From Pseudo-nitzschia pungens (Eukaryota > Bacillariophyta > Bacillariophyceae > Bacillariales > Bacillariaceae): a DNA stretch of 64,000 bases. A model generated the notes under the pieces. That model was not told where the DNA came from. It saw only the letters and a program-made list of their open reading frames with translations, and did not search any database. Shown here one piece after another: positions 29,625 through 39,029 of this stretch. Position numbers and translations under genes: made by a program. Every line of letters starts with the position of its first letter. Positions within the stretch are counted from its first letter, which is position 1. Location: the NCBI GenBank assembly GCA_037355855.1, contig CM074759.1, positions 5,580,001-5,644,000 of the forward strand, written 5' to 3'.

Positions 29625-30578
29625 ATGAAGATATTCGAGGTGGTGCTATGATCTGTGCTAGCAAGGCTCCTGCGTAGGAGAGTGTACTGGGGCTACAGTC
29701 AGCAACACCCAGTAACTGACTAACAGGTGCTGAGCTCAGTGCTAGAGCTGTGTGCTAATTGCTAGCATACAGGCTCAGCAACAGGCTCAGCAACAGGCTT
29801 AGCAACAGGCTCAGCAGCAGGCTTAGCAACAGGCTTAGCAACAGGCTTAGCAACAGACCTATCCTGCTTAGTATGGATGCTAGCAGAATTTACTAGGGCC
29901 GCCGCGTACGATTTGTACCAATCGTACGTACCCCGAGTAAAGCACCTGTTATGGTGTAGCTAAATGCTACAGGGTTAGGGTTGCTAAGGCTACGAGATAC
30001 TGGAAGATGCTAACCTACCATGATAACAATGCTAAGATACGATGCTACCGCCGGGGCCAGGTCATTGGTGTATAATATGTACCATGACTGGATGCCCGGC
30101 CCAAACAGTTACCCAACGCGCTAGCATAAGTGAGCTAGCATACGATTGGATCGCTAATAATTAAGCGGTGCTTAATTAAGCGAAGCTACGCTACGATACT
30201 CCGATACGCTACCCGTAGAATACAGTACCAGAGCTACAGAGCTCTGTTATTATCCGAGTTATCGGAGCGCTGTCACGATACGATACAGAGCTGAGCGCTT
30301 TGGCTCAGCTCCCCTTTATTCACTCTTTTCTTTATGCTCTAAAATAAACACACCTATCATGCCCTCCCTTACGACCGATTCCGATGTACCTCTAGGGAAG
30401 TGCCTTGTATTGCCTAAGTGTATGCAATAGACCTTGAACGGTCCACTGTAGACTCACCCTTTGCCAGGGATGTATGTGTTGTTATTGTTAAGGCTTTCCC
30501 CTATTTTTCCAGTACGCAGTACAAGATGTTTATCTACGATTAGACCCTGAAGACCGCTGACGAGCGGATATCAACGCA
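29625..30578 (+). repeat. C2 3' LTR (954 bp)
   Basis: Same length as the 5' LTR and, by reading the two side by side at an offset of 18,078, without a difference that I could find. Its end adjoins the CAATT target repeat. Confidence 0.9.
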
Positions 30579-30583
30579 CAATT
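30579..30583. repeat. Target-site duplication of C2, right copy
   Basis: CAATT, matching 11542-11546; LINE A sequence resumes here. Confidence 0.9.
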
Positions 30584-30706
30584 GCATTCTCTTCCAGTCA
30601 TGATGCTAGTGTCAGTGATTTGAGCCATGCCAATGTCTCCACCAAATCAGCTCCGGCAACTCTTTCTTCCGTGCGACAGACTCGGTTTCCTTCTGATCAT
30701 GGTTAG
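30584..30706 (+). pseudogene. LINE A ORF1, last 40 codons
   Basis: Continues ORF1 from 11546 with AFSSSHDASVSDLSHANVST and ends SDHG at TAG 30704-30706, like ORF1 of LINE B. It overlaps the first 80 nt of ORF2 in another frame. Confidence 0.85.
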
Positions 30707-33700
30707 CTCTTCTGATATGAGGTGTGATGGGATGCCTTTCAATCCAAATCCCATCAATGCTTCTCCTGTTTCTCCTTTTTCCCCCTCCGACTCTTCCCCT
30801 GTCCCTCATTTTGTCCAATTAACTCTTCATGGAGAATCTCTTGCTGCTAAGGATTCTGACACTTTTGGTCATTCCTTTCCTCAAGCTCCATCCTCTAACT
30901 CCACCATCATCACATTCCAAAACATTGGACCACAGCGCAGAGCTGCCTTTATGTCCATGTCCAAGCACAACGCCCGTCAATTTGTCAAGAGCAATGCCAG
31001 TGTGGCTCTTTTTGCTGAACATTGTTTGAATGAATCCAAACTCCTGCCCTGTGACCTTTTCAATCGGCGCATGAAGCATGTCAGTCCCTCAAGTTTTTCT
31101 TATCTTGCTAACAACAAGCATGAAGCTTCTGCCTGCTCTTGGCTTCAGCCTGGCGGTACAGGTTTTTCCATTGACCAGCTGTTCAGCTCACACAAGGTTG
31201 CACATGGAGCTGATCCATCTGGTCTTGGTAGATGGTCCTTTGTCAAGTTTCAAGGCAGGGATGGCTACAATGTCACCATGTTTTCTGCCTACTGCCCAGT
31301 TGAAAATGATAGGGACCTTGGCTCAGTCTGGAATCAACAGTACCGATACTTTCAGGCCGCTGAAAATCTTTTCAGTCCCAATCCATGCATTCTCTTTCAC
31401 AGGGATTTGACTGCTGCCCTTCAGGTCTGCCTGGGTGCAGGTGATCAAGTCATTGTTGGGATTGACCAGAATGCTGATGTCAGGACTGATGGCTTGTCTT
31501 TTGAGCTCAAGGCTCTTGGTTTCAGAGATGCCATTCTTACCCTTCATAGTACGTCTTCTCCTCCTGCCACTCACAACCGAAACACTACCAGAACACCAAT
31601 TGATGCCATTTGGGTCTCTGAGAATGTTGATGTTCTCAGGGCTGGGTATTGTCCCTTTGGAGGTGCCCATGGTATGGAATCTGACCATCGCATGCTCTGG
31701 ATTGAGGTTTGTAATGGCAGCATCATGGGCAAATATTTGCCACCTCCTGTGAGATTCTCTCTTTCCAAACTCCAGTCCTCCCATCCTCATCTGCGACAAC
31801 GGTATTTCAAGCGAGTGAGGCACTGCTTTCTCAAGGCTGGAGTGTTTTCTCTCCAAGCTAAGCTGGAGCACCTACTGGCTCAGTTTCAGTCTGGGGATAT
31901 TTCTGTGCGAACTGATCTCATCACCACATATGAAGTACTCCATGAAACCTCTACCTCTCTCAGGCTCTCTGTTGAACAAAACCTCTGCCACACTAGAGCT
32001 GGTTTGGTTCCATGGTCACCTAAGCTGCAAGTCTATCGTGATACCATTGACTTTTGGCGGCGTGTTGTTAAGTTGAGACAGGGTGTGTCCACCAGTCATA
32101 CTGTTTTGAAAAGGTTGGCCTGCAAGCTTTCTCTCTACAAAGGAGAACACAGTGACCTTTCCAGTGCTCTCCTCCATCTGAAACAAGCTTACAAGCAATA
32201 CCGGGCAGTGAAGAAATTGGCCCCCTCATGGAGAGACTCCTTCAATCAAGGCCTGGTGGATGCACTTCTTGCTGAAGGCAAGCCTCACAACCAGCATGCT
32301 TCTCAGATTCGTGCCAGGATGCGTAGGGAACGTCTTCAACGAGAGCTTGGTCTCGCTGCTCGGTCTATTCGGGGACGTGTCAACAAGTCAGCAGTCTTGC
32401 GCGCTATTGCAGTTGGCCATGATGGTGTTGAACAGGTCTTGGAGTCCCAGTCTACTATGGTACCAGCTATGGCTGCATCCAATGTCCGGCGTCAACAGCA
32501 GTGTCTTGGCACTCCTTCCATGACTCCCTCCTTCATTCAAGACTTTGGCTACCTAGGCACTGCCCATGCTGCTTCCCAAGTCCTTGATGGCACATACATC
32601 CCTCCTCCTGCCACTGACAAATACCTTTCTGAATTTCTTGCCTGTCTCAAAGTCCCTGACTCTATTCTGAGTTTGCCCCCCTTTGACTATTCAGTGTGTC
32701 CAGCTGACAATGCTGCTGCCTGGAAACGTCAGAGGGAACGCACAGCAAGTGAACCTTCTTGTTTGAGTTTTGCCCACCACAAGGCTTTTGCCCTTGATCC
32801 CCAGTTGAACAAGTTTGACACTCTCCTGAGATCCGTCCCATTGATTGTTGGCTTCTCTCCTTCTGCTTGGCAGGTCATCACTGATGTTGAGATCTTCAAG
32901 AAACCTGGTGAATATAGAGTGGATAAGATGAGGCTTATTCAGCTGATGTCTCCTGAGTTCCAAATCAACAACAAGATGATTGGCAGACGCATTCTTGCCC
33001 ATGCTGAACGTGCCAATGCCGTGGCTGTTGATCAACATGGAAGCAGGAAACACCACAAGGCCATCAACACCTGCCTGAACAAGAAGCTCATCTGTGATGT
33101 GTTGAGGCAGAAGCGCAGATCTGGTGCTGTTGCTATGAATGATGCTAAGGGCTGCTATGATAGGATCTCTCATCCCATTGCAGGTCTCACTCTCCAAAGC
33201 TTTGGGGTTCCTGCACATGTGTGTGAGGTTCTTTTGTCTACTTTGCAACTTGCCAAGCACCACATCAAAACTGGTTTTGGTCGGTCAGGTCCTGTGTATG
33301 GTGATGAACCTGTTCCTCTCAGTGGTTGTGGCCAAGGCAATGGTATTGGTCCAACTCTTTGGGCTTTGGTGTCAACAATTGTCTTCCGAATGATGCAACA
33401 GGCTGGGCATGGTGTCCATCTTATCACTTCTTTGTCACTGCAACTTGTTTCTCTTGTGGGTTTTGCCTTTGTGGATGACACAGATTTGTTTTGTGCTGGC
33501 TCTGATTCCTCCACATCTGGTGAGGAATTAGCTGTTGACTTTCAGGCAGCTCTTGACCGGTGGGCTGGTGGGATTATTGCCACTGGTGGTGCTATTGAAC
33601 CTGCCAAATCCTTCTGTTATTTGATTGATTTCAAATGGAATGGATCCGGTTGGGATTATCGCTCCATTGCTGACATGCCTGGTGACTTCTCAGTTGCTGA

Positions 33701-36539
33701 CAAGAATGGCAATCGCGCTACCCTGGATCGTTTTGAAGTTGACCATGCTGACAAGACTCTTGGGGTTTTTATCTCCATGGATGGCAATGAGGAAGCACAG
33801 ATTGCTCACTTGAAGTCACAGTCTCAGTCTTTTGGCTCTCAACTCAGGGCTTCCAAGTGTGAGAAGCGCGCATCCCTCTACACCTTCAAGTATTCTTTCA
33901 TGAAGTCTGTTGAATACCCCATGCCTGTCACGCAACTTGATGAGGCCACTTGGACTAAGATAATTCACCCAGCTCTTGTTCCTGTGCTGAATAAAGCAGG
34001 GATGTCACGGACATTTCCCAGACATGTGTTCTATGGTCCTTCCCTCTATCAAGGCTTTGGATTCATCCATCCATACCTCCTCCAAGAGTTCAGTCATATT
34101 GCCACCCTCTTTCAGGAATCTGTCAGGTCCTCACAAACTGGTAGGATTCTCAGGCTAACTGCTGAGTCTCTACGGCTCGAACTTGGCATTCCTCTCCATC
34201 TTGGTGTCACCCCATATCATCCTTTTGCTTCCTACGTCACTCCTTGCTGGTACAAACATGTGTGGAAGTTTTTCTCTGTTCACCCTGTGAGCTTGTTTGA
34301 AGACTTCCCAGATCTTCCTCTGTTACGTTCCAATGACTGTTATCTCATGCAAGCCTTTGTCAACTCTGGCTTCCGAGGTGCTGACTTGTCCCTCTTGAAT
34401 CACATGCGCATGTCCCTCAAGGCTATTTCCCTTGCTGACATTTGTACTCCAGATGGAAAAAGACTCTCTCCCATGGCTTTCCAGCTGACCTCCTCCAATC
34501 ACTTGAGGGATCATCTTGACTGGCCGAGATGTCCTCCATCTTGGCCTCCAGCAGCAAAGCGCTTATGGACTAAGGCTCTTCAGACATGTTTTCTTCCCCC
34601 CTGTCCACCCCCTGCAGCCAGGGCACTGGCTCCTTCTTTCCATCTTGGGCATTGGCTCTCTGCCCAGACAGCTTCTCTCTGGCCTTGGTTTTTGTCTCCA
34701 TCCACCAACAGAATATTCTTCAAAACTTCTACTGGCTGGATTGTGAGCACCTCCCAGGGCAGGGGTAGATACAGGGTCACTTCTGAACTCATTTCTGACA
34801 AACCAGCCTGTGCTGATGTGCTTGTCTGCCCTGTTATTTGTGGACAAGTTGTACGCGTTGTTGGGTCCTCTGCTTTTGTTTCTGAGCCTCCTGACATGGA
34901 TCCTCTGGAGTACAATCCATTTGATTCTCTTCCAGACTCCCCAGTAGATGCCTTTGATGCACTCTGTGCGTCTCCAAGAGTACTTCTCCACAAATATTCC
35001 CTACCACAGGCTGGCTGTCAGCACCTTGTTGATGCTATTGAGAGTGGTACTGCCAGTGCTGTATGTGATGGTTCATTTGATCCGGACCTTCTCAGAGGAA
35101 CTTCTGCTTTCATTTTGTCACCCAATACCTCCACCAAGACTGCTTCATTGTTCCTCACTGGCTGTAATTTTGTCAGTGGATCCCCTGAGGATCAGTCATC
35201 CTACAGGAGTGAACTGGCGGGTATCATTGGAGTTCTCACCTGCTGCACTGCTCTGGTGAATCTTTTTGATATTGCTTCTGGCTCTATCACTATTGCTCTG
35301 GATGGTGACACAGCTCTCAAACAGGCTCAGGGATCTTGGCCTTTGGTTATTTCCCAGAAGTCTTTTGATTATGTTTATGTCATCAGAAACATGATTTCTG
35401 CCCTGCCAATCTCTGTGCACTTTCAGTGGGTTCAGGGACATCAAGCTGGAATCTTTCTTGATTGGTGGGCCCTTCGCAATCATCAGGTTGACAGCATGGC
35501 AAAGGCCTTTCTCTCTGTTCATAGAGCTTCTGCCCATCACTATCCCAGACTTGTGTTTGAGGCTTGGGCATTTTCTCTCAATGGATGCAAGTGTTCAAGG
35601 TTTGATCAGATTGCTCTGCATGTTGCCATTTCTGGTCCTCCTCTTCTTAAATACTGGCAGACCCACCATGATATTCCCATTCCACAACCTGTTTTGAGTT
35701 CCATCCATTGGTGTGCCCATCTGTCTGCCTTCAAGCGATTACCTCCTGGCATGCAAAGGTGGTTTGTCAAGTTTGCTTCTGGATGCATTGGTGTTGGCAA
35801 CCAACTCCTTCACTACCAGTATCAGGATCACTCCAGGTGCCCATTGTGTGATGCAGACAACGAGAAGGTTTCTCATGTGCTCTCCTGCAAGGACACTGGG
35901 GCTGTCACGCATAGTGTGTCAGCTTTCAAGGGACCACTGCATAAGAGGCTTGAAGTTGAACAAACTGATCCATCATTGGTTGTTGCCATTGTGGATCTTC
36001 TCACCAGAGTTCGGAAGGGCCAGAACATTTATCCATCATCTTACTCACTTGCAATTGCGTCTGCTGTCAGGGCACAGAGGACTATTGGTTGGCACAACTG
36101 GCTTCTTGGTAGGTGGTCTCCTCGCTGGTACCAAATTCAGGCTGACTACTACTCCCACATTGGAAGCAAGCGCTCTCCCAAACGTTGGGCTACAGCTATC
36201 ATCCATCAGTTCTTTCTTACCTCCTGGGATCTTTGGACCTACAGAAATGAACGACTCCATGGTCCTGGGGGTACCCTGGATGCTGAACAACACCAATCTC
36301 TTGATGCTTCCATCACTTCAGAATTGGCAATTGGTGCAGCTGGTGCACTTCCCCAGTCACACTCCCTGTTACAAACCCCTTTCCACGTCCTACAAGGTTA
36401 CACCCTGACTGCCAAGCGGCAGTGGCTTGCAACCATCCACCTTGCAAGGAAGCAATATGCAGCGCCTGTCACACCAGTGCAGCCATACCAACAAGAGGCT
36501 GCTCTTCTCAGAGCCTGGCTTACTGGACCTCAGGGTTGA
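30627..36539 (+). CDS. LINE A ORF2 polyprotein (1970 aa): endonuclease, RT, RNase H
   Basis: This is the enzyme of the LINE, which nicks the target and copies the RNA there. It has an APE-like endonuclease with FAEHCLNES (~130), GIDQNADV (~277), TPIDAIW (~323) and SDHRMLW (~351). The RT has motif A AVAMNDAKGCYDRISH, motif B SGCGQGNGIGPT and motif C FVDD (~947) in place of the usual YADD. RNase H has all four acidic residues: CDGSFD (~1478), YRSELAGI (~1526), LDGDTAL (~1556) and NHQVDSMA. A CCHC finger CPLCDADNEKVSHVLSC lies near 1737. No stop or frameshift is seen. At 1970 aa it is long for a LINE ORF2. The ATG overlaps ORF1 by 80 nt in another frame, suggesting reinitiation or coupled translation. 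Confidence 0.94.
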   Translation: MPMSPPNQLRQLFLPCDRLGFLLIMVSSSDMRCDGMPFNPNPINASPVSPFSPSDSSPVPHFVQLTLHGESLAAKDSDTFGHSFPQAPSSNSTIITFQNIGPQRRAAFMSMSKHNARQFVKSNASVALFAEHCLNESKLLPCDLFNRRMKHVSPSSFSYLANNKHEASACSWLQPGGTGFSIDQLFSSHKVAHGADPSGLGRWSFVKFQGRDGYNVTMFSAYCPVENDRDLGSVWNQQYRYFQAAENLFSPNPCILFHRDLTAALQVCLGAGDQVIVGIDQNADVRTDGLSFELKALGFRDAILTLHSTSSPPATHNRNTTRTPIDAIWVSENVDVLRAGYCPFGGAHGMESDHRMLWIEVCNGSIMGKYLPPPVRFSLSKLQSSHPHLRQRYFKRVRHCFLKAGVFSLQAKLEHLLAQFQSGDISVRTDLITTYEVLHETSTSLRLSVEQNLCHTRAGLVPWSPKLQVYRDTIDFWRRVVKLRQGVSTSHTVLKRLACKLSLYKGEHSDLSSALLHLKQAYKQYRAVKKLAPSWRDSFNQGLVDALLAEGKPHNQHASQIRARMRRERLQRELGLAARSIRGRVNKSAVLRAIAVGHDGVEQVLESQSTMVPAMAASNVRRQQQCLGTPSMTPSFIQDFGYLGTAHAASQVLDGTYIPPPATDKYLSEFLACLKVPDSILSLPPFDYSVCPADNAAAWKRQRERTASEPSCLSFAHHKAFALDPQLNKFDTLLRSVPLIVGFSPSAWQVITDVEIFKKPGEYRVDKMRLIQLMSPEFQINNKMIGRRILAHAERANAVAVDQHGSRKHHKAINTCLNKKLICDVLRQKRRSGAVAMNDAKGCYDRISHPIAGLTLQSFGVPAHVCEVLLSTLQLAKHHIKTGFGRSGPVYGDEPVPLSGCGQGNGIGPTLWALVSTIVFRMMQQAGHGVHLITSLSLQLVSLVGFAFVDDTDLFCAGSDSSTSGEELAVDFQAALDRWAGGIIATGGAIEPAKSFCYLIDFKWNGSGWDYRSIADMPGDFSVADKNGNRATLDRFEVDHADKTLGVFISMDGNEEAQIAHLKSQSQSFGSQLRASKCEKRASLYTFKYSFMKSVEYPMPVTQLDEATWTKIIHPALVPVLNKAGMSRTFPRHVFYGPSLYQGFGFIHPYLLQEFSHIATLFQESVRSSQTGRILRLTAESLRLELGIPLHLGVTPYHPFASYVTPCWYKHVWKFFSVHPVSLFEDFPDLPLLRSNDCYLMQAFVNSGFRGADLSLLNHMRMSLKAISLADICTPDGKRLSPMAFQLTSSNHLRDHLDWPRCPPSWPPAAKRLWTKALQTCFLPPCPPPAARALAPSFHLGHWLSAQTASLWPWFLSPSTNRIFFKTSTGWIVSTSQGRGRYRVTSELISDKPACADVLVCPVICGQVVRVVGSSAFVSEPPDMDPLEYNPFDSLPDSPVDAFDALCASPRVLLHKYSLPQAGCQHLVDAIESGTASAVCDGSFDPDLLRGTSAFILSPNTSTKTASLFLTGCNFVSGSPEDQSSYRSELAGIIGVLTCCTALVNLFDIASGSITIALDGDTALKQAQGSWPLVISQKSFDYVYVIRNMISALPISVHFQWVQGHQAGIFLDWWALRNHQVDSMAKAFLSVHRASAHHYPRLVFEAWAFSLNGCKCSRFDQIALHVAISGPPLLKYWQTHHDIPIPQPVLSSIHWCAHLSAFKRLPPGMQRWFVKFASGCIGVGNQLLHYQYQDHSRCPLCDADNEKVSHVLSCKDTGAVTHSVSAFKGPLHKRLEVEQTDPSLVVAIVDLLTRVRKGQNIYPSSYSLAIASAVRAQRTIGWHNWLLGRWSPRWYQIQADYYSHIGSKRSPKRWATAIIHQFFLTSWDLWTYRNERLHGPGGTLDAEQHQSLDASITSELAIGAAGALPQSHSLLQTPFHVLQGYTLTAKRQWLATIHLARKQYAAPVTPVQPYQQEAALLRAWLTGPQG

Positions 36540-36764
36540 TTACACTTTGTACCGTGGTCTTGTCTTCTGTTCTTGCTGCTTATCTTGTCATTTACCTTTT
36601 GATACTGGATCTTATCCCAATATCTTCATTCCCATTTCACTTTCTCTCAAGTCCCTATTTTGTGGGCCTTGTTTGTCTTTTTCCCTGCTTGATGTTCAAG
36701 GTTTGTTTGAAAATTTGTCGTTCTACCACTTGGGGTCCTGACTCTATGATGGAGGCGAAGTTAA

Positions 36765-36806
36765 AGTCTGGTTACAGACTGAGTAATTTAGTTTCACCTT
36801 TGGTGA
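36765..36806 (+). ncRNA. Double hairpin in LINE A 3' tail
   Basis: AGTCTG-GTTA-CAGACT (36765-36780) and TCACC-TTT-GGTGA (36794-36806), as in LINEs B and F, shortly before the tail at 36837. Confidence 0.75.
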
Positions 36807-36837
36807 TTAAAGTTATTTAAATACGTATATTAATTAA

Positions 36838-36854
36838 TCACTGATTTATGTGTC
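36838..36854. repeat. Target-site duplication of LINE A, right copy
   Basis: Exact copy of 6471-6487. Confidence 0.9.
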
Positions 36855-37295
36855 ACTTTTTCAGTGTGTATTTTTGAATTTTTCGATTATTTCCTGCTGT
36901 CGACCATGGTCCTGTTTAGGTCCTTAGGTGTCTCTGTTGCTGCTGCTGTTCCATCTAATGGAGCTAACTGCTGCTGGGGTTGGTCTTCCTTAGTGCTGCA
37001 GACACTGGATATCCTTCTCCCTGTTTCTTCTCTGTGCCTCCATTTTTCTTCAGTCTTTCGATCTTGTCGGTCCCTTGGCCAATCGATCTCTTTCTGCTCA
37101 TGGTCATCAGCACTCAGCTTGATTTTAAAATCATGCCATACCCCGGGTCTACTAGTGATTAGAATAGTAGTGATATGCAAATTGTGAGCTCTAGTGGTTA
37201 GTCTATTTGCTACAGTTCTAAGAGCTCTCCTGGATCGGCGATTCTATCGGCTCGCCGATTGTTTTTATCCTTATCCTTAATTCAGTCCCGCGTGT
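36855..37295 (-). other. G1 upstream/LTR-side segment right of LINE A
   Basis: By position, this is the continuation of the DNA into which LINE A inserted, probably the G1 LTR or its flank. No credible gene is seen. A small inverted repeat ATCGGCGA...TCGCCGAT lies at 37234-37259. The junction with copia fragment C1 is not sharp to my eye. Confidence 0.4.
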
Positions 37296-37299
37296 ACTC

Positions 37300-38459
37300 A
37301 TGACTGTATTCTGGTGCACGGCAGGTCAGCAAGAGTTTGTCCTGGCAGCAAAACAAGCAACCATGACCATGCAACAGGCACATGAGTACTGTGGACACAA
37401 CAATTACGTAGCACCAAGCAAATTGCCAAGCATTTGGGTTGGAAGAGCACCGCATGTGAGGCATGCACAGCAGGAAAAGCCCGACAGGTCAATCTTGGCA
37501 GTGGAGAGACACAAAAGGTGACAAAGATTGGTCAGAAATGGTACATAGACGGGCTATCACTTGAGGAACCAAAGACAGGAAAAGTGGTTTTCCCATATAA
37601 CAATGGCTTGACAGTCGGAGTCGAGTGTTTAACCGGGGGAACAATCCTTGGATGGTACCGACCAAGAAGGGCTTTACAGAGGACTTTTGCACCAAGTTAC
37701 ATCGCTTCAAAAGAAAAGGAAAGCAAGTCGAATATATCCGTTTTGACGGCGGTGGTGAGAACTACAAGTTTGAAGAGGCGCTCAACGGAAAGAATTGGAA
37801 GATGGATGCTCAGTTTGAATACACGGCAAAGACACCTCAACACAATTCACGAGCGGAAACAAAGCTGTACGACCTATGTGGGAAGACACGTGCAGCATTG
37901 GCAGCAGCAAATGTGCCGGATAAGTATAGATACATACTTTTCACCCATTTCCTTAAGTGGGCAGCACAGACCGACATGTTGACCATGGTGGAGGTTCACA
38001 GGAGAAAACTGATGCCACACGAGCACTTGTACGGCACACTACCTAAATGGATAAACAATTTACAGGTGGTGGGAATGGCCGGTGTGGTTAAAACCCATAC
38101 AAAGAACACGGCGAAAGTGAAGGCACGAGGAAAGGCATGCCTGTTTGTACACTATTTGGAGAACCACGCTGGAGACTGTTCAATGGTTGGGGAGGACGTA
38201 CTACAAGCTCGAGAAATTACTGGGAGTGGAGATTGGCTTTGAGGACTTGATGGACGAGGCCTCAGTGGAAACGGACGCAGAAGAAAGTTACAGCAGTACC
38301 GGAAGTCGAACGAGTGATTCAGTCGAGACAGAGGTGATCAATTTTGAACCAGAACAACCATCATTCAAGGTAGAGTCGACAACCGAATCAGGAAGCACCG
38401 GACACTCAGCTGATGAATACGAGAGCGAGACAGATAGCAAAAGTGAGACTAATAAATGA
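37300..38459 (+). pseudogene. Copia fragment C1: integrase region, frameshifted
   Basis: Reading across frames gives QQAHEYCGHNN, LGWKSTACEACTAGKARQ (zinc-binding segment before integrase), KWYIDGLSLEEPKTGK (first Asp), VEYIRFDGGGENYKFEE (second Asp), FEYTAKTPQHNSRAE (Glu), and HAGDC near the end. At least three frameshifts separate 37300-37521, 37434-37700, 37625-38242 and 38145-38459. The sequence after 38460 may be the start of RT (SGRRIRAP) but is weak. No LTR of its own is visible. Confidence 0.75.
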
Positions 38460-38669
38460 GCTGTATGGGCGGTGACGCGGTCGGGACGCAGGATCAGAGC
38501 CCCATTGGCACATGATGGAACCAAACTTGCAGCGCTGGAGATACAGGATGGATACGCTGAAGAAACCTGTCTGTTGGGATTGGACAAGACCCATGTAAGC
38601 GCATAAGATGAGGTTTACGATGCAAGCATGATGGAAGACGAGGCCATTCTATTTACCCTGACAAATATA

Positions 38670-38903
38670 GAGATATCCATACATGGATATCTGGTATGTA
38701 TGAACAGGCATGCAGAAGAGAGCAATCGTACGATTAAGGTTACATACAGAATATATGTTATATACAGGGACGTAGATTATATGAGAAGGTCGCGATGACA
38801 TCATCGCTCATTATTTCCTCTCTTTATTTTGAATCCCTTCTCGTAAATTGAAATAACACACAATTATTCATACTACTCTGAATTTCTACTTTAGAGTGTT
38901 ACA
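38670..38903 (+). repeat. G2 5' LTR, truncated at its left end
   Basis: Matches the right-hand part of the G3 LTR (56112-56347 reversed) and ends AGAGTGTTACA. The first ~70 bp seen in G3, including TGTAACATGCTAGCG, are missing: the sequence joins copia fragment C1 instead. Confidence 0.75.
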
Positions 38904-38915
38904 CAGTAATTACTG
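38904..38915 (+). promoter_or_regulatory. Putative primer-binding region of G2 (palindrome)
   Basis: CAGTAATTACTG directly follows the LTR, exactly as in G5 (47589-47578, minus). It is a perfect palindrome and does not start with TGG, so ordinary priming by a tRNA 3' end is not obvious. Confidence 0.5.
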
Positions 38916-39029
38916 TCCGCTTCATGTAGGAACAGTAGTAGAATTCAGTACTGAACTCTCATCAACACGAAAATATCAACAGCCTCAACAACAGGGGCAC
39001 CTTCATCTCCAGTAAGCAACCAAGCAACA

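Larger units (their letters stand above)
11547..30578 (+). mobile_element. Copia-type LTR element C2 with scrambled coding region
   Basis: Two 954-bp direct repeats (11547-12500 and 29625-30578) with constant offset and no difference that I could see bound the element, flanked by a 5-bp duplication. The interior holds copia-type pieces in an odd order: gag start fused to an RT/RNase H piece, then protease-side, integrase-end, pre-RT and RNase H-end remnants, with many stops. LINE B (18598-28641) sits in the RNase H remnant. Matching LTRs imply recent movement, yet the coding part is beyond repair, so C2 was most likely mobilised by a relative's enzymes. Confidence 0.9.
6488..36837 (+). mobile_element. 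LINE A: long non-LTR retrotransposon, split by copia element C2
   Basis: LINE A has a repeat-rich 5' region (6488-8711), ORF1 (8712-11546 plus 30584-30706), an intact 1970-aa ORF2 (30627-36539) and a 3' UTR with two hairpins. A 17-bp direct repeat brackets it. Compared with LINE B it lacks the first ~1.6 kb of the 5' region, so it is 5'-truncated. Element C2 (11547-30578) interrupts ORF1 with a 5-bp duplication. Without C2 and one copy of its duplication, LINE A is about 11.3 kb. ORF2 looks functional, but ORF1 is broken. Confidence 0.93.
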
